In this document: positions 18,861 through 26,277 of the stretch, one piece after another
Layout: the number at the start of each line of letters is the position of its first letter
How positions within the stretch are numbered: the first letter of the stretch is position 1
Assembly (NCBI RefSeq): GCF_003704105.1
Contig: NZ_QUOQ01000006.1
Span: 169,729-233,728 of the forward strand
From: Brevundimonas lutea
GTDB lineage: Bacteria > Pseudomonadota > Alphaproteobacteria > Caulobacterales > Caulobacteraceae
Reading direction: 5' to 3'
Length of the DNA stretch: 64,000 nucleotides
The notes under the pieces: generated by a model
What the model was told of the DNA's origin: nothing
Database searches by the model: none
What the model saw: the letters and a program-made list of their open reading frames with translations, nothing else
Position numbers and translations under genes: made by a program

Positions 18861-20206
18861 ACGATCGGGGGCCGCCGCCCGGCGAGATCGTTCTGGTCGA
18901 CGACGACGACGATTTCCGTGCAGCGCTGGCGGAACGGCTTATGCTTGCCGATTTCCGGGTGCGAGCTTTTCATTCGGGCGAGGCGGCGCTGAAGGGCCTG
19001 GGGGAAGACTTCGCCGGGGTGGTGGTCACGGACCTCAGGATGCCGGGGATGGATGGACGGCAGCTGTTGTCCCGGCTTCAGACCATCGACCCCGATCTGC
19101 CGGTCATCATGATCACCGGCCACGGCGAGGTGGCGGATGCGGTCGCGGCCCTGCGCGCCGGCGCCTACGACTTCGTGGAAAAACCCTTCGCATTCGACAT
19201 GGTGGCCGGCAGTCTCAGGCGGGCGCTGGAGAAGCGCACCCTGGTGCTGGACAACAGACGTCTCGCCGCCCTGGCCGCCGACAGCGAGCACGACCTGCCT
19301 CTTATGGGCGACTCGTCGGCAATCACCGCTCTCAACGCCAGCATCGCCCAGATCGCCGACGCCCGGATGGAGGTCCTGATCGAGGGGGAGACCGGGACCG
19401 GCAAGGAGGCGGTGGCGCGCGCCCTGCATCGTGGCGGCCGTCGGCGACTCGGGCCTTTCGTGGCGGTCAACTGCGGCGCCCTGCCCGAAGGCCTGATTGA
19501 GAGCGAGCTGTTCGGTCACGAGCTGGGCGCCTTCGCCGGCGCGCTTCGGCGTCGTGTCGGCCACATCGAACGCGCCCACAACGGCACGCTTTTTCTGGAC
19601 GAGGCGGATGCCATGCCGCCGGACGTTCAGGTCAAGCTGCTGCGGGTCATCGAGGAGCGCGAAATCTTGCCGATCGGGGCCGCCGAGCCTCGCGTGCTGG
19701 ATCTGCGTATCCTGGCGTCGACCAAGGTCGATCTTGCGGACCGGGTGCAGCGCGGGGGCTTCCGCGAAGACCTCTATTATCGGCTGGACGGTGTGCGGCT
19801 GCGTGTGCCGCCGCTGCGCGAGCGTCGCGATGACCTGCCGCTGCTGTTCACCCAGCTGCTGCGCGCCTCGGCGGATCGCCATGGCGCACCGGTTCCGGCG
19901 CTGGATGATCGCCTCAGGCGTCGATTGATGGAGAATGACTGGTCCGGAAACATCCGGGAGCTGGCGAGTGTCGCCGAACGGGTCGTCTTGGGGCTGGAGG
20001 CGACCGAGCCGAGGGTTGATGACACGCAGGGACTGACAGAACGGATGGCCAGGCTGGAGGGTGAGATCCTGCGCGAGACCCTGATCGCCAGCAAGGGCGA
20101 CATCGCCCGGGCGTTGGCGGCGCTGAAGCTGCCGCGCAAGACGTTTTACGACAAGCTGACCCGACATGGACTGAAGCCAGCGGATTTTCGCCGCCGGACA
20201 GGCTGA
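18857..20206 (+). CDS. dctD: NtrC-family response regulator DctD with a GAFAGA loop
   Basis: The 449-residue protein has a receiver domain (phospho-acceptor Asp59 in VVVTDLRMPG, Lys in VEKPFAF). An AAA+ domain follows, with Walker A GETGTGKE and Walker B GTLFLDEADAMPP. The C-terminus is a Fis-type helix-turn-helix (GDIARALAALKLPRKTFYDKL). It pairs with dctB by a 4-base overlap and should drive dctA. The loop that contacts sigma-54, normally GAFTGA, reads GAFAGA at residues 224-229. In other NtrC-type activators the Thr is important for sigma-54 engagement. Whether this protein uses sigma-54 is therefore open. Confidence 0.9.
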   Translation: MNDRGPPPGEIVLVDDDDDFRAALAERLMLADFRVRAFHSGEAALKGLGEDFAGVVVTDLRMPGMDGRQLLSRLQTIDPDLPVIMITGHGEVADAVAALRAGAYDFVEKPFAFDMVAGSLRRALEKRTLVLDNRRLAALAADSEHDLPLMGDSSAITALNASIAQIADARMEVLIEGETGTGKEAVARALHRGGRRRLGPFVAVNCGALPEGLIESELFGHELGAFAGALRRRVGHIERAHNGTLFLDEADAMPPDVQVKLLRVIEEREILPIGAAEPRVLDLRILASTKVDLADRVQRGGFREDLYYRLDGVRLRVPPLRERRDDLPLLFTQLLRASADRHGAPVPALDDRLRRRLMENDWSGNIRELASVAERVVLGLEATEPRVDDTQGLTERMARLEGEILRETLIASKGDIARALAALKLPRKTFYDKLTRHGLKPADFRRRTG

Positions 20207-20212
20207 CGACAG

Positions 20213-20239
20213 AAAAAAACCGCGGCCGAAGCCGCGGTT
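20213..20239 (-). terminator. Intrinsic terminator with UUCG tetraloop
   Basis: On the minus strand a 9-bp stem AACCGCGGC/GCCGCGGTT closed by a TTCG loop is followed by seven T. It ends the candidate small RNA and could also stop read-through from the DUF599 gene. On the plus strand the same hairpin lies just after dctD but has no T-run. Confidence 0.88.
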
Positions 20240-20290
20240 GAAAGTCGATAGGGAGGAAACGCCCAGGAAGGGCAGACGCCCGAAGGCGTC
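20213..20290 (-). ncRNA. Candidate small RNA of about 78 nt with exposed C-rich region
   Basis: Reading the minus strand from 20290, three structural elements are visible. Hairpin one is GACGCC-TTCG-GGCGTC. Hairpin two is GCCC-TTCCT-GGGC. After an unpaired stretch containing TTTCCTCCCT (20259-20250), a terminator hairpin AACCGCGGC-TTCG-GCCGCGGTT runs into seven T. A promoter lies at the right distance upstream. The CCTCCC stretch is complementary to Shine-Dalgarno sequences, as in many alphaproteobacterial trans-acting small RNAs. It cannot be translated usefully. It sits between dctD and the DUF599 gene. No known family is claimed. Confidence 0.65.
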
Positions 20291-20296
20291 GAATTC

Positions 20297-20325
20297 AAGC
20301 TAGGTTGCGGTGCACAAATCGTCAA
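20297..20325 (-). promoter_or_regulatory. Promoter of the candidate small RNA
   Basis: On the minus strand TTGACG (20325-20320) and TAGCTT (20302-20297) are separated by exactly 17 bases. This puts the start site near 20290, the first base of the first hairpin. The -10 keeps the most conserved T, A and final T. Confidence 0.6.
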
Positions 20326-20346
20326 GGCGTCATTTCGCACCTGCGA

Positions 20347-21072
20347 TCACACCGCGTTACCACTCCCAGAGGGGTCGTGATCGCCCTCGATTTCTCCGCG
20401 CAGACGACGAATGGCCCTTGCCGCCGCCGATCGGGACTGCCGCCAGACCAGCAATCCCGTAACCCCCGCCGTCCCCACGGCCAACCCCCAGGGTCCAATC
20501 ATCCAGGCGCCGGCCGCCAGGGCGAAATAGTAGCCCCGCACCCCCTGGCTGAACGAGGCCAAAGCCGGATTGAGGAGGTCGGACGCCGCCCGGGCATAGC
20601 GGGCGCGCTCCTCGCCGTCGTCGGGCGCGCCGCCGATCACGGCCAGGGAGTAGTTCAGCTGGCGGATCGACCATATGAAATCCAGCAGGCCCCGGGCCAG
20701 GCACAGGGTGACCAGCCCCAGCTTGGCCTCGATCAGGCCCAGGGGCACCTCGTCGCGCGACACCTCCGCCACGCCCCGCAGCGCCGCCTCGCCGCCGAAA
20801 AGCACTCCCGCCACCGCCGCGATCAACAGCAGGTTGGCCGAGGCGAAGAAGGACGCGGAATTGATCGAATGGCCCATCAGCTGGCTGTCGACGATCCGGA
20901 CCTCGCGCGTGGTCATGGCCCGCATCCAGGCGTCGCGCACCACCATCATGTCGGCGTTCAAGGTGCCGGGCCCTCGCGCCAGCAGCCTCAGCGCGGCGTC
21001 ATAGCCCAGCCAGCAGGCGAAGAAGAGAAGCAGCGCCAGGATGTCGGCCCGGCTGAATACGGCGGTCTCCAT
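20347..21072 (-). CDS. DUF599 family membrane protein
   Basis: The 241-residue protein has four or so transmembrane segments (ILALLLFFACWLGYDAAL at the start, NLLLIAAVAGVLFGG, a third near LGLVTLCLARGLLDFIW, and two in the C-terminal half). It shows the DUF599 pattern including MGHSINSASFFASANLLLIAA. The family is widespread in proteobacteria and of unknown function. It diverges from ppa. Reading leftward, its stop is followed within about 20 bases by the promoter of the candidate small RNA. A charged C-terminal tail (RRLRGEIEGDHD) is cytoplasmic by inference. Confidence 0.85.
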   Translation of the reverse strand: METAVFSRADILALLLFFACWLGYDAALRLLARGPGTLNADMMVVRDAWMRAMTTREVRIVDSQLMGHSINSASFFASANLLLIAAVAGVLFGGEAALRGVAEVSRDEVPLGLIEAKLGLVTLCLARGLLDFIWSIRQLNYSLAVIGGAPDDGEERARYARAASDLLNPALASFSQGVRGYYFALAAGAWMIGPWGLAVGTAGVTGLLVWRQSRSAAARAIRRLRGEIEGDHDPSGSGNAV

Positions 21073-21165
21073 CGTCCCGTCCCCTCACGTCACGCTTGAG
21101 ATGCGGGTCGGAGCGGCCTATCAGACCGGCCTCCCCGTTTCGCAGTTGCACAAGAGTGAACCGCC

Positions 21166-21711
21166 ATGAACCTCGACGCCATCCCCGTCGGCCCGAACCC
21201 GCCTTGGGACGTGAACGTGGTGATCGAAATCCCGCAAGGGGGGCTGCCGGTCAAGTATGAGATGGACAAGGACTCCGGCGCCCTGTTCGTGGACCGCTTC
21301 CTGCACACGGCCATGTACTATCCGGGCAACTACGGCTTCGTGCCCCACACCCTGTCGGACGACGGCGATCCCTGCGACGTGCTGGTGATCAACCCCACGC
21401 CGGTGGTGCCGGGCTGCATCATCCGCGCCCGTCCGATCGGCGCCCTGATGATGACCGACGAGGCCGGCGGCGACGAGAAGATCCTGGCCGTGCCGGTCGA
21501 CAAGCTGAACCCCTTCTATTCGAACGTCGCCAGCTATCGTCAGCTGCCCGCCATCCTGATCGAGCAGATCGAACACTTCTTCACCCGCTACAAGGACCTG
21601 GAGAAGGGCAAGACGGTCAAGGTCCACCGCTGGGCCGACGCCGCCGAGGCCGCCGACCTGATCAAGGCCGGCATGAAGGCCGCCGCCGACAAGAAGGCCG
21701 CCGAGGGCTGA
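21166..21711 (+). CDS. ppa: Inorganic pyrophosphatase
   Basis: This is a family I soluble pyrophosphatase of 181 residues, close to the 175-180 residue bacterial norm, hydrolysing PPi to two phosphates to pull biosynthetic reactions forward. The metal-binding signature DGDPCDVLV is present. The active-site residues [15 protein letters not shown] and [11 protein letters not shown] are intact, as is a C-terminal HxW region ([11 protein letters not shown]). A short Ala/Lys-rich tail is extra. It is a single gene, with DUF599 diverging on the left and an MFS gene 46 bases on the right. Confidence 0.97.
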   Translation: MNLDAIPVGPNPPWDVNVVIEIPQGGLPVKYEMDKDSGALFVDRFLHTAMYYPGNYGFVPHTLSDDGDPCDVLVINPTPVVPGCIIRARPIGALMMTDEAGGDEKILAVPVDKLNPFYSNVASYRQLPAILIEQIEHFFTRYKDLEKGKTVKVHRWADAAEAADLIKAGMKAAADKKAAEG

Positions 21712-21757
21712 TCAAACGCCGATTGCGACGGCGGGCGACGCGTCCTATCCGAGGGGC

Positions 21758-23056
21758 ATGAGCCCTCGCAGCCCGGCCTTCATGATGCTGTTCGCCGTCA
21801 GCCTGACGGCGGCGGCGGGCAACATGGCGCTGCAGTCGGTGCTGCCGGCCATCGGGCGCGAGTTTCAGCTGGCCGACACACTGGTAGCCGGCGCCTTCGC
21901 CCTGTCGGCCCTGCTGTGGACCGTGACCTCGCCTTTCTGGGCGCGCCTCTCGGACCGACTGGGGCGCAAACGGGTCATCCTGATCGGCCTGACCGGCTTC
22001 GTCCTGTCGATGTCGGGGTTCGGCGTCGCGGCGAGCCTGGGGCTGAACGGCGTGCTGGGGGCGGGAGTCGCCTTCACCCTGATGGCGGTGGCGCGGGCCT
22101 TCTATGGCCTGTTCGGCTCGGCCGCGCCGATCGCCAGCCAGGCTTATGTGGCGGACCGCACGGGGCCGAAGACCCGCACCGAGGCCATGTCGATGCTGGC
22201 CTCGGCTCAGGGGCTGGGCACGGTCGTGGGCCCGGCGCTGGCGCCCTTCTTCGTCCTGCCCATCGTCGGCCTCGCCGGGCCGATGTACGCCTATGCGGTG
22301 CTGGGACTGGTGGTGCTGCTGGTGGTCTGGCGAAAGCTGCCCTCAGGAGATGTCACCCGCAAAGCGGCCGAGGCCGGGCAGTCCCCCTCCGGCAAGGGCC
22401 TGTGGAAGGACCCGCGCGTGCGCGATTTCCTGCTCTATGGCCTGCTGGTCACCGGAGCGCAGGCCATCAACATCGCCGTGCTGGGTTTTCACATCATCGA
22501 CGAACTGGCCGCCGAGGGCCAAACCAGCGCCGCCGCCGCCCAGCCCTATATCGGCGTGGCCATGCTGGCCGGGGCGGCGGCCACGCTAATGGTCCAGTGG
22601 GGCCTGATCCCGGCTCTGCACCTCAAGCCGCGCGAATTGATGCGCTGGGGCGCGGTTCTGGCCCTGGTCGGCAATGCGCTAAGTGTCTGGGGGCCCGGCT
22701 ACTACGGTGTGGTTGTTGGCTATGCGGTGGTGTCGATGGGCGTCGGTTTCGCCCGGCCAGGCTTCACGGCGGGGTCGTCGTTGGCCGTGACCGGGCGCGA
22801 GCAAGGCGCCATCGCCGGCCTCATTATGTCCCTGGCGGGGCTCAGCTTCCTCGCGCCCCCGGTGATCGGGGTGGCCCTGTACGAGCTGGCCGAGCCCGCG
22901 CCCTTTATCGCCAACATCGTGCTGCTGGCCCTGGCCGTGGCCCTGGCCTTCCTCAGACCGACGCTGTCCGCTGACGAGCCGGCCGCCGCCACGGCCCCCT
23001 CCGCGCCCGGTCCCGCCAGCCAGCCGGGGCCGGAAGGCTCGCGCCCCACGCGCTGA
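21758..23056 (+). CDS. Major facilitator superfamily transporter (DHA1/Tet-like)
   Basis: The 432-residue protein has twelve predicted transmembrane helices. The MFS motif A follows helix 2 (FWARLSDRLGRKRVILIG), and a second-half loop sits near LKPRELMRWG. The pattern resembles drug:proton antiporters of the DHA1/TetA type. Two MFS-typical features are the SQAYVADRTGPKTRTEAMS segment and the Ala/Pro-rich tail. No regulator is adjacent, so the substrate is unknown. The start ATG at 21758 follows ppa by 46 bases, and co-transcription is possible. Confidence 0.87.
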   Translation: MSPRSPAFMMLFAVSLTAAAGNMALQSVLPAIGREFQLADTLVAGAFALSALLWTVTSPFWARLSDRLGRKRVILIGLTGFVLSMSGFGVAASLGLNGVLGAGVAFTLMAVARAFYGLFGSAAPIASQAYVADRTGPKTRTEAMSMLASAQGLGTVVGPALAPFFVLPIVGLAGPMYAYAVLGLVVLLVVWRKLPSGDVTRKAAEAGQSPSGKGLWKDPRVRDFLLYGLLVTGAQAINIAVLGFHIIDELAAEGQTSAAAAQPYIGVAMLAGAAATLMVQWGLIPALHLKPRELMRWGAVLALVGNALSVWGPGYYGVVVGYAVVSMGVGFARPGFTAGSSLAVTGREQGAIAGLIMSLAGLSFLAPPVIGVALYELAEPAPFIANIVLLALAVALAFLRPTLSADEPAAATAPSAPGPASQPGPEGSRPTR

Positions 23057-23104
23057 TCGCCGCACCGCCTTCCCTAAGCCGAAAAGCCGTGGGAAAAGCG
23101 CCGC

Positions 23105-23533
23105 ATGAGCTTTCGCGTCGAGAACCGGGTGGGCGTCAAGGCGCCGTCCGACCGCATCTGGGACATCATCGCCGACCTGCCGTCATGGGGCGACTGGAAC
23201 CCGACCTTTCCCCAGGCGGAGGGGATCATCGCCATCGGCGGCGTCCTGACCCTGACCGAAACCATCGAGGGCCTGGACGAGCGGCCGGTGCGCGCGGCGA
23301 TCAACGATTGGGTGCCCTATGCCCAGCTGATCTGGTCGGAGCGGCGCGGTTTCCAGTTCACCTCCACCCGCTACATCGAGATCGAGGAGCTGGCGCCGGG
23401 CAGCTGTATCGTCGCCAACGGCGAGATCTTCGGCGGCATGTTCGGCGAAGGCTTCTTCAACAAGAACAAGCGCCTCTTGCGACGCGCCTGCGAGGAGATG
23501 GGCGAGGCCCTGAGACTGCGCGCCGAGGCCTGA
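23105..23533 (+). CDS. SRPBCC (START-like) family protein
   Basis: This 142-residue protein has the helix-grip fold pattern of SRPBCC/polyketide cyclase-like proteins. It opens with a conserved N-terminal strand and helix (FRVENRVGVKAPSDRIWDIIADLPSWGDWNPTFP). It continues with beta-strands and a long C-terminal helix (NKNKRLLRRACEEMGEALRLRAEA). These proteins bind hydrophobic ligands; a specific role is not evident. It is convergent with dapF, 3 bases away, and downstream of the MFS gene by 48 bases, possibly in the same transcript. Confidence 0.82.
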   Translation: MSFRVENRVGVKAPSDRIWDIIADLPSWGDWNPTFPQAEGIIAIGGVLTLTETIEGLDERPVRAAINDWVPYAQLIWSERRGFQFTSTRYIEIEELAPGSCIVANGEIFGGMFGEGFFNKNKRLLRRACEEMGEALRLRAEA

Positions 23534-23536
23534 CGC

Positions 23537-24367
23537 TCAGGCCAGCATGCCCGTGCGCTCGACGACCACCGGGCCGGTCATGGAGACGTGATCGGTGCGG
23601 GCGTCCCAGCTGATCAGCAGGTCGCCGCCATCGACCGTGACCCGGGCGCGGCGATGGGTTTTGCCGCGTCGCGCCGCGGCGACCAGGGCCGCGCAGGCCC
23701 CCGTGCCGCAGGCCTTGGTCAGGCCCGCCCCTCGCTCCCACACCCTGAGACGGATGCGATCAAGCGCCTCGATGTGGGCGAAGCCGACGTTCACGCCCTC
23801 GGGAAACAGGGGGTGATGCTCGATCAGGGAGCCGGACCCGCGCACGAAGGCATCGTCGGGCGTGAAGTCGGGAAAGAAGACCACGTGCGGATTACCCATG
23901 GAGACGGCGCCCGGCGTGTGCAGCACAGGGGCGTCGATCGGGCCGATCTGGAGCTCGATGCCCCGCGTGTCGAACGCCTCGGCCAGGGGAATGTCGGTCC
24001 AGTCCAGACGTGGGCGGCCCATGTCCACGGTGATCTGGTCATCATCGGCCATCCGCGCCTCGACAACGCCCGCCAGGGTGTCGATCCGCACGCGGTCGCG
24101 GCCGGTCGCGCGCATCAGCGTCCAGCCGACGCAGCGAAGCGCGTTGCCGCAGGTCTCGACCTGGCGGCCATCGGCGTTCCACACGCGCATGAAGGCATCG
24201 GCCACCGCCGAGGGCTCGATGGCGATGACCTGGTCGCAGCCTTCGCCCGTGGTTCGGTCGGCGATGGCACGCACCGTCGCCTCGTCGGGCGCGAAAGGGC
24301 GCGACAGGGCGTCGACGACCACGAAGTCGTTGCCGGCGCCGTTCATCTTGAGGAAGGGGGTGCGCAT
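23537..24367 (-). CDS. dapF: Diaminopimelate epimerase
   Basis: The enzyme converts LL- to meso-diaminopimelate for lysine and peptidoglycan synthesis. The protein has 276 residues from the ATG at 24367. An upstream in-frame start would add 22 residues without homology. Both catalytic cysteines are visible in ETCGNALRC and KACGTGACAA. The N-terminal LKMNGAGNDFVVVD is the family hallmark, and GNPHVVFF lies before the second half. It diverges from the DUF1223 gene. In many alphaproteobacteria dapF precedes mtaB/ftsY genes, but here it stands alone. Confidence 0.96.
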   Translation of the reverse strand: MRTPFLKMNGAGNDFVVVDALSRPFAPDEATVRAIADRTTGEGCDQVIAIEPSAVADAFMRVWNADGRQVETCGNALRCVGWTLMRATGRDRVRIDTLAGVVEARMADDDQITVDMGRPRLDWTDIPLAEAFDTRGIELQIGPIDAPVLHTPGAVSMGNPHVVFFPDFTPDDAFVRGSGSLIEHHPLFPEGVNVGFAHIEALDRIRLRVWERGAGLTKACGTGACAALVAAARRGKTHRRARVTVDGGDLLISWDARTDHVSMTGPVVVERTGMLA

Positions 24368-24475
24368 CCGCTGCCAAGATAGGGCGCGTCGAGCCTGGCC
24401 CCAAGCCCCGGATTTCCGCGTGCTCACGCACATATGAGGGGCGCGCGTCCCGCGACAGGCGTATGCAGCGTCGCC

Positions 24476-25207
24476 ATGGGAGCCTGGGGTCGATCCTTAA
24501 CGATGATCGCGGCGTCCGTCGCCCTGATGGGCGCGGCGCGGATCGATGACGCGCAGTCGGCGACGGCCGTGGTCGTCGCGCCGGTGGTGGTCGAGCTGTT
24601 CACCGCTCAGGGCTGCGCCGGCTGCCCGGAAGCCAACCGGTTGATCGAGGACATGGCGGATCGGCCGGGCGTGCTGGCCCTGACCTACGCCGTCGATTAT
24701 TGGGACTATCTCGGCTGGCCCGATACCTTTGCTCGCCCCGAGTTCGCCGAGCGCCAGCGCGCCTATCGGCGAGGCCTGCGACAGCGCAGTGTCTACACGC
24801 CGCAGGTGGTGATCGACGGACGTCGGCAAGCTCCGGGCGGTCAGGCTTCAGCGGTGGAGGCCGCCGTGCGTGAACTGGCCGATACAAAGACGCCGCCGCC
24901 TGAGATCGAATTTCGCGCCACGGGCGACGGTGTTGGGGTCGGATCGGGTCGCGCCCCGGCGGGAGGCGCCGAAGTCTGGATGGTGCGCTATCGGCCAGGC
25001 GAACAGGTGGTCGAGGTCGCCGGCGGCGAAAATCGCGGGCGCAGCATCAGCCACGTCAATGTCGTGCGCGATGTCCGACGGCTCGGGGAATGGCGTGGCG
25101 AGCCGATCCTGCTCGCCCTGCCGGACGCGGGCGAAGAGGGCCTGAAGACCGCCGTCATCGTTCAGGCCCGCCCGACCGGCGCCATCCTGGCGGCGGCGAC
25201 GCGCTAG
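24476..25207 (+). CDS. Secreted DUF1223 thioredoxin-like protein
   Basis: The 243-residue protein has a signal-like hydrophobic N-terminus (SLTMIAASVALMGAARI). The DUF1223 domain begins at VVELFTAQGCAGCPEANRLI, where the CxxC pair (CAGC) suggests a periplasmic thiol-disulfide activity. Family markers YWDYLGWPDTFA and YTPQVVIDGR are present. The ATG at 24476 is preferred over one at 24434 because the signal peptide then begins close to the N-terminus. It diverges from dapF and is convergent with the phosphotransferase gene, overlapping its stop by 4 bases. The biochemical role of the family is unknown. Confidence 0.83.
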   Translation: MGAWGRSLTMIAASVALMGAARIDDAQSATAVVVAPVVVELFTAQGCAGCPEANRLIEDMADRPGVLALTYAVDYWDYLGWPDTFARPEFAERQRAYRRGLRQRSVYTPQVVIDGRRQAPGGQASAVEAAVRELADTKTPPPEIEFRATGDGVGVGSGRAPAGGAEVWMVRYRPGEQVVEVAGGENRGRSISHVNVVRDVRRLGEWRGEPILLALPDAGEEGLKTAVIVQARPTGAILAAATR

Positions 25208-26277
25208 GCTCCCGCCTTCTTGGCGAAACTCCAGCCGGCCTCGGCCAAGGGCTCAACCTGCAACGCCATGGCCTGGGCGTGGGCGCTGGCGGCGGTGCCC
25301 TCGCGGATGCGGCCGGCGATGCCCTGACAGATGGCGGCCAGGCGGAACAGGTTATAGGCGAACAGCCAGTCCAGATGCTCAAGCGGCGGCGCGGCGGCGG
25401 TCTCGCCGTAGCGGGCGACGATCTCCTCGATCGACGGGATACCCAGGGCTTCAAGGTCCGCCCCGCCCAGGCCGTTGCGCTGGCTGGCCGGGATGACCCA
25501 GCCCATCAGGAAATAGCTGAGGTCGGCGGTGGGATCGCCCAGGGTCGACAGCTCCCAGTCCAGCACCGCCAGGATTTCCGGCCGGTCCGGGGCGAAGATC
25601 ATGTTGTCCAGGCGCCAGTCGCCGTGGACGATGGTGGCCGGGCGCTCGGGCGGCAGGCTTTGCGGCAGGAAGGCGATCAGCCGGTCCATGGCCGCGATCG
25701 TATGGGTCTCGGAGGCCGCATACTGTTTCGACCAGCGGCCGATCTGACGGGCGAAATAGTCGGCCGGTTTGCCGTAGTCCGACAGGCCGACCGCCGCGGG
25801 ATCGACGGCGTGCAGCCGGGCCAGCGCATCGGTCTGGGCCAGATAGATGTCGCGCCGCTGCTCAGGTGTCATGCCCGGCAGCTTCAGGTCCCAGAACACC
25901 CGGCCATCGACCCGGTCCATGACATAGAAGACCGACCCGATGACGCCCTCATCCTCGCACAGCACATGGGGATGGGCGACGGGGTAGCCGACCGAATCCA
26001 GCGCCGAGATCACCCGGAACTCGCGGTCCACGGCGTGGGCCGAGGGCAACAGCTTTCCGGGGGGCTTGCGGCGCAGGACATAGGCGCGGCCGGGCGTGGC
26101 CAGCTCATAGGTCGGGTTGGACTGGCCGCCCTTGAACTGGCGCAACGTCAGGGGTCCGGCGTAGCCGGGGACATTGGCCGTCAGCCAGCGGTCCAGCGCC
26201 GCCTCGTCCAGGCGGTAGCGCGGGTCGACCTCGCGCGTGCCGGAAAAAGCGATCTGGGGGTCGGGCGTGGCGCTCAT
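25204..26277 (-). CDS. Phosphotransferase family protein (APH/ACAD10-like)
   Basis: The 357-residue protein has the aminoglycoside phosphotransferase/choline kinase fold. The catalytic loop is IVHGDWRLDNMIF (the HGDxxxxN motif) and the metal-binding segment is VLDWELSTLGDP. This subgroup resembles the kinase part of human ACAD10/11 and often sits with acyl-CoA dehydrogenases. Hydroxy-acyl or other small-molecule phosphorylation is more likely than antibiotic resistance. It is translated after glpK with an ATGA overlap, hinting at a shared pathway. The substrate is unknown. Confidence 0.85.
   Translation of the reverse strand: MSATPDPQIAFSGTREVDPRYRLDEAALDRWLTANVPGYAGPLTLRQFKGGQSNPTYELATPGRAYVLRRKPPGKLLPSAHAVDREFRVISALDSVGYPVAHPHVLCEDEGVIGSVFYVMDRVDGRVFWDLKLPGMTPEQRRDIYLAQTDALARLHAVDPAAVGLSDYGKPADYFARQIGRWSKQYAASETHTIAAMDRLIAFLPQSLPPERPATIVHGDWRLDNMIFAPDRPEILAVLDWELSTLGDPTADLSYFLMGWVIPASQRNGLGGADLEALGIPSIEEIVARYGETAAAPPLEHLDWLFAYNLFRLAAICQGIAGRIREGTAASAHAQAMALQVEPLAEAGWSFAKKAGA

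Noticed and set aside
20146..20340. A 64-codon open frame on the minus strand over the candidate small RNA
   Set aside because: It runs across the promoter and terminator hairpins and into dctD antisense, has no Shine-Dalgarno, and lacks protein-like composition.
25204..26277. Aminoglycoside resistance gene
   Set aside because: The phosphotransferase fold is shared by many kinases; length, sequence and coupling to glpK point to an ACAD10-like metabolic kinase.
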